Part shown: one piece after another, positions 27,018-38,608 of the stretch
Position numbering within the stretch: position 1 is the first letter of the stretch
How the letters are laid out: every line of letters starts with the position of its first letter
From: Albugo candida
Taxonomy: Eukaryota > Oomycota > Peronosporomycetes > Albuginales
DNA: 64,000 bases
Assembly (NCBI GenBank): GCA_040437565.1
Contig: JBDOQK010000017.1
Location: 372,001-436,000 of the forward strand
Direction: 5' to 3'
Position numbers and translations under genes: made by a program
Notes under the pieces: generated by a model
The model's database searches: none
Seen by the model: the letters and a program-made list of their open reading frames with translations, nothing else
What the model was told of the DNA's origin: nothing

Positions 27018-27117
27018 NNNNNNNNNNNNNNNNNNNNNNNNNNNNNNNNNNNNNNNNNNNNNNNNNNNNNNNNNNNNNNNNNNNNNNNNNNNNNNNNNNN
27101 NNNNNNNNNNNNNNNNN
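27018..27117. other. Assembly gap without flanking overlap
   Basis: 100 N joining the 5' part of transposon copy 2 to the 3' part of CHxC-like copy D. The flanks do not repeat each other, unlike eleven other gaps here, so real sequence of unknown length is probably missing, and the join is unproven. Confidence 0.85.
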
Positions 27118-27537
27118 CTATCTTCGATACACCACCTCACGAAAGCTAAAATGTCTGTGGGTATATGGCCTCCTAACAGTAAACGTACTACGGAACATGA
27201 AGAAAAAGATACTTCTTTCGCCACTGAAACGGAGACGAGCATCTGGCCTTCTTACAGTAAAATCGCTTTGGTCGAATTTACAAGTGCACCGTCCGAACAA
27301 TTGAAATGTGCAGGCTGTCTTATCCAGCACTCCGATGTATTTCTTGTTTACACTGCTGATGATGGTTATTCTGGGTACGTTTGGATGCGTCAAGCACCCT
27401 CTCACGTATTTCAACATTGCCTAACGACGCATTGCATAAGACTTACTTACGATGATGAGAAAGGACAAATAGACAGTCCGGTCGGTCTACGTCAATGGAC
27501 AGCAGAGGACATATCAAACAAATCAAAAAAAGAATAA
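27118..27537 (+). pseudogene. CHxC-like secreted cysteine-rich family, copy D (3' fragment)
   Basis: This is about 140 codons of open frame homologous to the last quarter of copies C and E: HLTKAKMSVGIWPP, the CAGCLIQHSDVF cysteine pair, and a C-terminal GLRQWTAEDI block. The 5' part is missing because the N gap precedes it. The frame itself is intact over the visible part. It is followed by the shared downstream segment. Confidence 0.7.
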
Positions 27538-27766
27538 CAATGCGTTTTGATTTATCAGCTATAGTTCTTTTGAGAATAAATACACTCCTCTGTAAGATTG
27601 CATTTGTTGAAAAGGGAAGAAGATTTATTTGATTAGCAAATTGATTGAGCTTTTCACTGTTGCAGAATTCGGATTCACCAATCGAAAAATAATTAAACTT
27701 GGAAGTTAGATCCGGCTCATCAAACACTCCTTCACATCGACAGCGCCCCTCTGGATTGCCGCTTCC

Positions 27767-28033
27767 ATGGATAAAATGGAAGCGAACATACTCTCGTCGA
27801 GCGTTAGTATTCTCCATTTTTTACCGCTTCTCGCTTTCATTGTTTCGTCACCGTTTCGATCTACAGACTACAATACACAAAGGCAAGTTGAATTTGACCG
27901 GGATGTGTTATCAAACATGCACGAAACGTTTCCCTGTTCTCCTTTCCAGCCTCGTAGAAATGCTATTCCGGTGTGGAGTAAGGATCACTGTAAGAGTCGT
28001 CCATGCATCCGTGGATTATGCGTATGCTCTTGA
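27767..28033 (+). CDS. Small secreted-type cysteine-containing protein candidate
   Basis: This 88-codon frame has a signal-peptide-like N-terminus. After MDKMEAN comes a hydrophobic stretch (ISILHFLPLLAFIV-like, residues about 10-30), then a polar region and a short cysteine-rich tail (SKDHCKSRPCIRGLCVC). Two in-frame ATGs, at 27767 and 27776, are possible starts. The equivalent segments after copies B, C and E are homologous at DNA level but not open, so either this is the one surviving copy of a second gene of the array unit or a chance frame. A following open frame reaching 28154 could be a further exon. No known family is recognised. Confidence 0.4.
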   Translation: MDKMEANILSSSVSILHFLPLLAFIVSSPFRSTDYNTQRQVEFDRDVLSNMHETFPCSPFQPRRNAIPVWSKDHCKSRPCIRGLCVCS

Positions 28034-28430
28034 AGAAAACGCGATTCCAAGTGTAGAAATAGAAAATGTTCGTCGGAAATCACATCTTCTTGTAAATGGT
28101 AGTAAAGTAATTCTGGCGGTGAAATTGATCGCTTTTTCGAGGCTTTCTTCGTAATCACACATGCTCTAGAGATTATCTAAGAAAAAACCTGTAAAAAATG
28201 TTGGGAGGAGAAACGATTCTCATCAGAATAATCGCCGATCTGAGCATCGTCCACCTTTTCGTAGTTCGTTTTTCCCGATTTGGTCACATTCTCTTCTAAT
28301 ATTATCGGACATGGCTTGGAAAGTTAAAACGGAAAATGTTGTGGCAAGAACACCCAACATACTCCTCTACAGTTTTATTCATTCGCGCAACGATAAAGTG
28401 AATCCGCATCATCGCTTGCACGGTAACTTC
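28034..28430. repeat. Remainder of the shared downstream segment, unit D
   Basis: Homologous to segments after copies B and C (shared CACATCTTCTTGTAAATGGTAG and CGATTTGGTCAC-like runs). Homology fades near 28430. Confidence 0.55.
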
Positions 28431-31400
28431 CTCTTGCTTAACTTGGATAGCTCGTTATTTCAAATCTGTAGCGTGATACGCAGTATGCTCAGTGATAATC
28501 ATGTACTATTAAAGAATTGTAATACTTGGTCCCATTCAAACCAAATCTACTTCATCTTATAGCACAAACGGCATTGCTGTCATTTGTAGTCTGTACATTC
28601 TTGCTTAAAACGTTTTTCATATCAAAGGATACTTATCGAGGCATCGATTGGAAATCTTGAATTTGAGTGCAAGGTAGCTGAGCTGTCCCACTCGTAACTA
28701 TTTAGTAGCCTATCTTGTCAACGACAATCTAATATTATCGAGATATCTGGCGACAGCTTTGAAAACCTTCATGTTCTTTTATAGGAAGAAATTGACTCAT
28801 CATTGGTTGCCAAGGCCAGTGTGTTTCTCGGTATGATTACTGCATTCTGTAGTGTTCTAGACTTGTAAAACATATCCTATGTGCAATGAGTCGTCTGGCA
28901 CACGGCCATTGAGTGCACATCTTAGTCATAAATCAAAAGCTTGTGTAAATAGTGCGTGTTGTGGGATGTTATGGTCATTGAATGAGTCGTTTATTGGATG
29001 AACGAAATAACAAAATAGTTTTCGGAATCTTCTAAACGCGATATGATTTCCTTAAGAATGATAGCATCCGGCAATTCGATGAGATCAAGGCTGTTGCTTG
29101 ACATGAGCATTTTGGTGGATCCATTTAAATACCTCGCCTTACATTGGAACTAAAGCTGATGTTAATGAACGCATAATCAAGTCGTTTGCAGCATATGTTT
29201 CAGTACAAACATTGTCGCTATGTCAATTATTCAAATCCCGGCGCCGAGGGTTCTTCGAGCCTATCTGGGGAACATTGTGTCATATGACACCGTCAAGTGC
29301 ATATAACGAGATAAGATAGAAAGATGAAGAGTCAGATTGAATAACTTAAATACGCTTTCCATAACCCATCTCCGAATTCCATGTTCTGCGTGCTGCTGTA
29401 ACAACGTTTTCAATATTCGATCTTTATCTTCAAATCTAATTCAGAAACAGGATTTTTTTTTCTAACTCCACGTTGCGGTGAGATAAACGAAAGAAGAAGT
29501 TTCGTTGATTGTCATAAGCCCTTTCTTGTAGATGTTACAAAGACGATCCTTGTCGAAATCAATAAACACAATTAATACATCCGTTAAATACAGAGAAAAA
29601 AAAAGACGTGAGTATCTCGTCCAACGATGCCACCAGGTCTCGAAAGTCGGGCAGATGTCGAATATGGTGATACATGGATCCTGTGTGCACGATTGCTTGT
29701 GGGTTTTGGCTCATCATTATCCGCAGAAATTTTGCGAAGATGGAATGCGACCGCTTTGTTATTGCTGGTATCGTATAGATATTTGTTTCTTCTATGCACT
29801 GCAAGACGATTTCCCAATCGGATTGATCGTCGAGAAATATTTTCCAGCAAAAAGTGAACACTATTCTGAGCTTCGTTGCATATTCTTGATTGCATCCGCC
29901 ATCTCGGTAATTGATTTTCCAGCTAAAAGACGGGCCGCTTTTTTGATGAAGTAAAAGTTGAAACTACTGAGTAGTATTTTGTATCGCACTCAAATCATCC
30001 GAGTCTTCAAATGAGATACTGAGAATCGTTCAAGTTAACAAGGATGCATGAATAATCGATTACTTACTGTGAGCCCGACATCATAGAACCACATCTTCTG
30101 TTTTATTATAGATAGGCACATGGTTGTAATACTCTGTAAAGCAAGATACAAACCCCCTTGGTGAGTTTCTCGATATGCTTATTTGGTCGTCGAAGCTGTT
30201 ACATTAACCTGGCCTTTTATTGGACCGAGGTTGTAGCTTCAAGACACTCCGTTACAAAATGACATTTCTGATGAGTGAGGTTTTGATTTGCGACCGCTTG
30301 CATGAAACGCTGATTAAAAGTAGCATCCAATTGGCTATCTTGTATCAAAAAACTCTGTTTTTACATATCCATTTGATGCGTTTCGTCGCCCAACGTCTTT
30401 TTTTCTTCTATAAGAATTAAAAACTGCCCGTGTCAGGTCCACCACGCAATTTGTTATGCATTTGATAATATATATGTTCAAGATGATCTCTTCCCTATCG
30501 TGATCAACACATTCCATTCTCTGTATACCATGTGGATCAGCGCTATTGATATGAAGATCTGATTAAGACATCTCTTGCATGGTAATGATCCTAGAAACGT
30601 TTTTGGTTGAAGATTGGATTCATCATAACTTTAACACAGCCAACGCAGACTGCCATTCCAAGTACTCTGCTGGCTTTAGTCCTAAGGAAGAAGGAGAGTG
30701 GGGAATCGACGCTAAATGAAGTGTTCTATCATACATAACCACCATATAAGAGATGTGTTCAGAACGATAAAAGCTTGTTTTACAGCAATGGCGAGCATAA
30801 AAATATTCTCGGGTCTCTATAGGGGCATGTACACTCTTATTATACACCAGTATATCGTGAATCAAAAAAAAGAAGCCAATATTGTTTTCAGCATGTCAAT
30901 GACCTGAAAAGTCCGTGCAGTGCATTTTTTTCACACCATCGCTATTGGCGCATACAGAAAACAGTGTATGAATTGTAACAATGGAAAATTAATGAATGTC
31001 ACCGATAGCGATCGTGAACTTCTATTCCTTGACCAAATCAACTGAGGCTTATGAGAGGAGGTAGCTCATTACACGATGAACTTTCAAATGAATCCAGGGG
31101 TGCATAGAGGTACTCAGAGGTGACAAAAATCAGGGAGACTTCATTTACACGGCTTGTATAGATCAGACATCAGATAAGGTGTAATGTCTTTCATTAGAAG
31201 ATGACTCGCTATGATATTGTTCAGGAAAAATGATAGTGATGAAAAGCTCTTAACCAGAAACGCAAAGATCGCTTCGCCGATTCCTTCATCCTGATCCTCA
31301 CACCATGCTCCAACTATGATGGCATCGACGTTTTTGTGTTTACTATCCTATACTGATGGATTGGCATCAAATCTGAGGGTGTATGTAGTATACTGGATCC

Positions 31401-34129
31401 GAAAGGAGAAATAGTGCTGGTGCACTGAATAAAATCAAGAAGCGGCATTGGCTTGGATATAATCTTTTTGTTAAAATTCAAAAAGCCACCCTGCGCTTTT
31501 TTCGATTGATTCGGTACGATATGTATAAGCTTTCACACGGATGCTATTTGTGAAAATAGCGTGAGCTAGCATTTTCTATTGGATACAGTGGAGTTCATCT
31601 TTTACAGCTGAGTATCGAAAGTTGTAGCTTCACCCACTCGTCTTTGTTGATTTCCTCGAATTGAAAATCTGTGTAGGAATCATTAAAAGCTAGCCATATT
31701 ATTATTACTGATTCCGCTTTCACTGCTCTAATTTGAGAACTTCCCGATGAAAGATACTTGCCTCGTTTTTTCTCAGTTTGGCTTATTCACAAAAGCGCCA
31801 AGAAGTGATGATTGTTGACCAAATCAGGAAGCAGCACAGGTCCCATCTTTAAACCATCTGTGGAAAAAGGCTATGCGGGAATTTTCAACCCTCGTGCTGA
31901 TCATTTCTAATTCAATAGCGCCGTCTGGTAATGGTATTGAGCTTGTTCTTGTCGTTCTTTAGAGGAATTTAAGTGCTCCAGTAGCAAATGGTGAACTCAT
32001 TGTGATTTCTTATAGCCAAGACTAGATGCCGATATGTATTACCCATGTCACGTCGTGCTACTCCCCATTCCACTGCATCCTTTTGCTGGAAAAAAAACTT
32101 TTTAGTAATCTTATGAAGTCGCGAAGAAGGCTTTTTTGGAGGTGTTGACACCGTTAGGCAGCTTTGGTTTTAGCTAAAACCAGGAAAAGCGCGGTTACCA
32201 GGGAGGGGAAGAAGTAATCGAAGCATTTTTCAGATGAGATAGATCCACGCATACACTTTATCACGAATTTTGCCAATTTGAATCAACTAATGGGGTAAGT
32301 GAGAGACCTAGCAAAAAGGTTCTATTTAAATATCACGACTATCTTCTCACAATATTTTTCTTATAACTACGTACCATTTGGTATCAAAGTATTGATAAGG
32401 GCATAGGAAGTTTTTCCCTCCTCCTTAATTCTCGCTCTGACTACATCGAGTATGAACATGGATACCAGATCATTCACGCTTCAGATTTTGGAAGCGTTTT
32501 GAATACTGGGTTGTCGTAACTCTTTATCAAATTATACGTTCTTCCAAATATGAGTACGTTTCAAATTCTTGATCTGACCCTAAACAAAAAAGCACATTAA
32601 TAACTTTTACTGATGTTAGACAATACTGTTATTAAGGACAGAAGACAAGGCCCAACTCTTCTGGTGCCTTCCCATTGTATACCGTTGCAGAGCATTCACT
32701 TGATCCGAGATTTTGAATTCGGGATTTTTGCATTGTAATTTCTATTGCCTGGGTCTTACTCTTATGCAAAGATTTTTGCGACTTCAGCACTTTCACCGAG
32801 GCCAGTACGTGCGTCCACATTTCTGGGAATGGATCACTTGACTATGAGGATGACTCGATACGAATAGCCTTACCAAATGTATTAAGTATACCACACTGGA
32901 CTAATCCGAAGCTTGCTTTTCACGCCATCCCAAGCAAACGATAGAACAATATGCTTTTGAAAGCTATCCCTCTGAATTTTCGTTTTTGACAGCAAGACAA
33001 TCCGACCTTGGCGTTTCGAAGAGTTCATATGATTCATTTTTGACCCAGTAACACAGCTGCTTAAAATAGCATTGTCCAACTATCAGTCGTCGGATCACCT
33101 ACCGAACCCTTCTTCGTCACGATCTCGTCAATTATCAGGAATTTTCAATCAGTCTATACTCTTTGATAAATTTGTTCAACATGCGTTTTATTAGCACGAG
33201 GTACGCATCACATAGCAAATAGAGATGTTCTCCGCTAGCATGATACAGTCCTATCATTTTAAACGTTTCAACTCGGATGTCAACAGAGTTGTTTTTGTAC
33301 TTGGATGAATGTCTTTCACACTATAGTTTAAAACCTTGACGCCATATCTATACATGTAAATGTGATCTCTTTCATGTTTCTTTGTCGCCGTTGCACGAGT
33401 TTCCTCTTGTACTTTTGCTGCTTTTGAATACGCAGTCAAGTCCTGGATGAGAGAAGAATGAATGAATATCACTTAATGTCAGTGCTGATAATTGAGTCTT
33501 AACAGATGCTCTCGCTGGCTTATGATACCAGTGCGTATACTTCAGAAACAATATGACCACCGCTTGGACAAGACTCGACTCTCTTGATGTTATTATCTTC
33601 AGTTACCCTTTCGATGGCTTATCAACTTCACTTTGAGCGACTCGAAGTCCTTTTAAACTTCTTACTGTTTGTACAATCACTTTCTATATTATGCGCCTTT
33701 AATATACAGATGAAGATATCATCTAAAGCTAGAACGTTGCTTCTAAAGCTAGAACATTGCTTTGTTTACCTGGAGATACATCTGAATGAACTGACCGTTA
33801 GCTACTTCTGAAGTAATTCTTGTACATATTCTCCCGTGCATGATTGTTTCAAGTATCGCACAGAGCGGTTTCCAAATAGCATAAATCTGACATTCTCGTT
33901 GAAAAAACTTCTCACCTTGGATTCTGACGATAATGCTTCGTTTGTGCAGGATTTTCGGTGATTTCCGTACGCATTAAGAAGATAGTGCAGAAAAGAGCTT
34001 AATTACAGCAAGCTCAACCTGTCATCTTCGAAGCTCTTGATGGTATCCCGTAGAAGTATCCTACGTCATAGAATGACATACCTTGCAACATTAAGTCGAA
34101 AATGGTTGGAGACATATGTCTTATCTAAC
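28431..34129. other. Long stretch with no identifiable gene
   Basis: About 5.7 kb, AT-rich, with no open frame above 140 codons and no recognised protein block on either strand. Overlapping short frames around 29530-29960 on both strands, and minus-strand frames near 31970-32150 and 33250-33470, look like decayed coding sequence, but I cannot assign them. It may be an eroded gene or array unit. Confidence 0.5.
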
Positions 34130-34380
34130 AATGAGACGAGGTAATAGGAAGCAAGGAGAGCGTCATATGATGCAAAGTATTCGAGGTGAAACGAATTCGA
34201 TCTAGACAGCAAATATTCAAAAATGGCTCAACCAGTATCGAGACTCGATCGTGCACAGAAATGCTTGGTAAACAAGACCTTAGCTGCGCCTATCTTGGCA
34301 TATGCAGTCAGCGAAGTATGAAGTAATTATCACTTAGAGGGAAAGGATATCAAAGTTGAATTTCGGTATGATAATTCAGT
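34130..34380. repeat. Spacer repeat R3 (partial) upstream of copy E
   Basis: It matches the right end of R1 and R2, with AGTATTC-AGGTGAAACGAA, CTCGATC-GCACAGAAATGCTTGGT and TCAGCGA-type blocks in the same order. It precedes copy E as R2 precedes copy B. Confidence 0.6.
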
Positions 34381-34684
34381 AGACGGAAGCGCCCTTATTA
34401 CAATAGATCTGATTCATTATTGATAGTAAAGATTATGTCACACAAGAAGACATACCATGCCACATATACAAAACTTACAGAAACTTTATGCGGGGTGTTT
34501 CGCACCGACTCGACAGTAGTTCTATGCTTTCATCCATTTATCTTTTTCTCAACGCGCAGTAGAAAAGATTTGAAGTTTCTGGGTCATAGCTTTCTTTAAA
34601 TAGCGTTCATTTCAGATGAGGATAACATAATTGAATCGACCAATGACAAATCAATCTGACTATTCTCCCCCTAAAAACAAAACA

Positions 34685-36810
34685 ATGCGGAAATCAACGA
34701 TTTGGGCATGCATTCTTTCTACCTTGATCGCAAAGAATAGTGCCCAACAAAATCAGCATCAATCGGAAACGTCTGGAATACTTCATTTTTCCTCTGCAAA
34801 CAAGAATGATATCGGATCGTGCCACGGATGCATCGTGAGGGCGGTGGGCATCACGCAGATTCAATCACTGCATAGTGATTCAAACAACAGAATATACTGG
34901 ATCGAGGGAAGCAAACACATCGCTAGAGTGTTTTTAACCAATTGTAACATCTTTTTCTTGTGTGCTTTTTCAACTGAATCGTCAAATCATATCTACCAGA
35001 CTACTTCTCTATTACTCATCGTCGAGATAGCACCGCCGTAGCACATCCGAAGACAGTGAATTATGTCGAGCAAAGTATTTTTAAGTGGTCAAAACTTGTG
35101 ATTTCTCAAACGTATAAACGTCAAACAGTCGAAGCTGAAATATACCCAGAAGAATCACATCAAGAGCATAACACCTATCTTGGGTAACAGTCGAGGATAT
35201 TTCCAGCATTATTCTTCAGTGAGATAGGGACGGAACCAATTCTAAGGTCAAAGAACGGCCACAGTACCAAAGCTCCAGGCAAACAGGACGAAATTCCTAC
35301 TGATCTATCTATTCGATGTATCTATAGCTACAACAGAAAAAGAGATGCTGCATGTCGTGAATGCTTAGCGTTACACAGCAAGTCTCTTGCCATTGGTACA
35401 TTTTATATACTTTTCTCCGCACTAGGAAAACCTTCCGTCGAGCTTTACGTTTTTACTAGCGCGTACGAATCCGAATATATTATATACAAGTGTAAAACGA
35501 GGTTCTGTACCGCTCTCCTTCCGTTGGAATCAGATGTTTGTCAGAAACTTAAGAGTGTATTTCCGTCCGTTCGACGTTTTGTGGACAGTCAAGTGGTTCC
35601 TGCTTACTCAACTCACCGAAACCAAAACGGGAACCATATTCGTATCACAAAAAATGGACTTGCACCACATTTGATCAGCCGCATATTAAATCAAGTTGCT
35701 GCAAGACGATTCTCGCGTATCCGTCAAGGAAAGGAATTAAATGAAAAAGATAAACAACAATTGATGATTGGACTCAGCATCATGACCGGGAAAGAACCGA
35801 AATGCGTAATGGTCACATATTTACCCAACCAATGGAAACTATGCATCACTTGCGTAATGAGATATACAAGAAACGGCGCTCGAGTTATTATCGATTTCTC
35901 GCTTACTTATGCGACAATTCTCACGGATAGAGAGCCATATCGTCAGTGTACAGGATCATGCAGAGCTATACAGCTGCACCAAGCAGACGATTGCTCGAAA
36001 CATCTCCAAGAGCATACCCTGGATATAGAATCTCATCATCGCCTGCTAGATTCGCCATATACTAATCTTTTGATGAGTTCGTGTATGCTGTTCTACCACA
36101 CTCAAGCAAGTAAAAATAGTTGTGCTCTGTGTGTGAGAAGCACTCTTAACGTCAAAGAACAAATGCATCCGACCACACCGTTCTCATCGGTACTTGATGC
36201 TTCCGACAGCAGCCTTAAAATCATACAAGAAGTTTTTGAACAGGATACGGCTTGTCACACACCACATGGATGTAGCAGAAGACAGCAAGTGCCTAATCGG
36301 TTTTGCTCTGAGCACCGCGCTTATGTTGGTATGACTTCATATACTCAACAAACTCGAAAGAATACGATATCTTCGATTCACCAACTCACGAAAGCTACAA
36401 TCACTGTGGGTGTATGGCCTCCCAGCAGTAAACGTACGGGAGAAAATGAAAAAGGAGACGACGCTCCTTCTGAGATCCGTTTGACTCCTTTCGTCACTGA
36501 AACGAAGACGAGCATCTGGCCTTCTTACAGTAAGATCGCTTTAATCGAATTTGCAAGTGCACCGTCCGAGCAATTGAAATGTGTGGGATGTCTTATCCAG
36601 CACTCGGAAGTGTTTTTTGTTTATACTGATGATGATGGTTCTTCTGGGTACGTTTGGATGCGTCAAGCACCCTCTCACGTATTTCTACAGTGCCTAAAAA
36701 CGCATTGCATAAGCCTTACTTACGATGATGAGAAAAGCCAAATGGAACGTCCTATCGGTCTCCGTCCATGGACAATAGAGGATCTATGCTTGGAAAACAA
36801 ATTCGAATGA
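34685..36810 (+). pseudogene. CHxC-like secreted cysteine-rich family, copy E (best preserved)
   Basis: The start MRKSTIWACILSTLIAKNSA is a good signal peptide, followed by a C-H-G-C motif near residues 46-49 and the shared IVRAVGITQIQ and RIYWIEG blocks. A 540-codon open stretch (35188-36810) then carries CRECLALHSK, a cysteine-pair region (CALCVR), NRFCSEHRAYVGMTS, CVGCLIQHSEVFFV and the C-terminal GLRPWTIEDL block. Signal peptide plus CHxC fits the Albugo CHxC effector class; the large C-terminal part matches no domain I know. About two breaks in the first third separate the two open parts in this assembly, so I call it a damaged copy, though an unrecognised intron cannot be excluded. It lies upstream of the intact ASPM-like gene. 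Confidence 0.6.
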
Positions 36811-36814
36811 GCTT

Positions 36815-37560
36815 TTACATATCAGCAATAATTCTTCGAAGAATAAAGATGCTCCTTTGTAAGACTGCATTCTGTCAAAAAGGGATGAGATTTTGGACCT
36901 AATTCTCTGTCTTGTGGCGGACCTAAAGACACGAGCAATTTCATTAAACTTTCCACTGTTGCAGAAACCGGATGAACCAATCGAACAAAAATTGACCATC
37001 AATTTTACATCTGACCCATTCAGCATTCCTTCAAGTCGGCAGACCTCACTCTTGATTGCCGCTTTATCAAAGAAAATGAAAGCAAACATGATCTCGTCGA
37101 GCATTAGTATTCTCCATCCATGTACAGCTTCTCTTTTTCAGTGATTCAGTATCGTATCGATATGCACACTTCAATACCCAAGCGTATGTCTTCTTTGACA
37201 TTGTCTGCGTAAAACTAACGACATGGATGAATTGTGTGTTATCAAACATAAACAATGCATGTTTGGAGGCAAATCCACAGGGCTAGAATTCGGTAAGGTA
37301 TGCTCACATACTCCTTCACATTTTGCATACATCGGCGCACAAGGTGGAGTAAATAAGTTGTATCGACTCGGCAGAAGTCGCATTGTACCTTGAAGAGAGA
37401 GAATGAAAATCAAGTTCCTCTGTAGATGAGAATGTAAGCATACAAAGATTCGTTCATTTCTTCTCCCTTTTGTATTCAAAGAAAACTTTCGTTAGTGACT
37501 TTGGTCCAAATTTTGCAGTCTCAAAATCCTTTTAATTATTCTATAGCACCTTTCTCCTCA
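36815..37560. repeat. Shared downstream segment of array unit E
   Basis: Homologous to 15600-16600, 23365-24285 and 27540-28430. It leads into the 5' flank of the intact ASPM-like gene exactly as unit B leads into the decayed one. Confidence 0.65.
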
Positions 37561-37828
37561 CTTTACGAAAAGAGAGTATTCGATGATCATTTAGCACTCG
37601 TTTTCGTAGCCCATAGAAGTCGACTTCGCGTAGTTATACTAAAAGATTCCTTCACGTAGAATTGAGCCAAAAGTGTGCATCTCTAGACGAGACCGAAGAA
37701 TACTTCGATCTAGGTTCAATATGGTACCGCGCTGTAATCCTTTTTACGTCGAAGGCTGTTGATAGCATTCAAAACGCGACCACCGATATATTTTACATTG
37801 TCTGAGGATCAATCATAATGTGAGCATA

Positions 37829-38608
37829 CAGAAAGAGAGTATAATTTTTTATATCAGCCTCAAATCTCGGCATGAAATAAAAGACATGGGAATGAAGAAT
37901 TACCGCAACAACGTTAAATGGCGTTTATGAGCTAGTCTGTTGTTTCATTTTCGTATTCATCAGCTCTTGAAAGGCATAGAGATACGCCAAGTTTTCGCTT
38001 TAGGTGAGTATGTCTATTTAGTAATATCACACTCCTGTATGAACATATAAGTAATATAAAGCAATTTCAGTCCATTCGAAATTTTAAAATCAATCGCAAC
38101 AGAGACAAACACTCTGACATCACTTTGGTTTCCTTTTGAATCAAAGTTCAACAACAAAAGGAAATGCGNNNNNNNNNNNNNNNNNNNNNNNNNNNNNNNN
38201 NNNNNNNNNNNNNNNNNNNNNNNNNNNNNNNNNNNNNNNNNNNNNNNNNNNNNNNNNNNNNNNNNNNNCAGAAAGAGAGTATAATTTTTTATATCAGCCT
38301 CAAATCTCGGCATGAAATAAAAGACATGGGAATGAAGAATTACCGCAACAACGTTAAATGGCGTTTATGAGCTAGTCTGTTGTTTCATTTTCGTATTCAT
38401 CAGCTCTTGAAAGGCATAGAGATACGCCAAGTTTTCGCTTTAGGTGAGTATGTCTATTTAGTAATATCACACTCCTGTATGAACATATAAGTAATATAAA
38501 GCAATTTCAGTCCATTCGAAATTTTAAAATCAATCGCAACAGAGACAAACACTCTGACATCACTTTGGTTTCCTTTTGAATCAAAGTTCAACAACAAAAG
38601 GAAATGCG
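37829..38608. repeat. Assembly false duplication around N gap 38169-38268
   Basis: Bases 37829-38168 recur as 38269-38608 (340 bp), both arms abutting the N run. The arms end just inside the start codon region of the ASPM-like gene. Confidence 0.9.
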
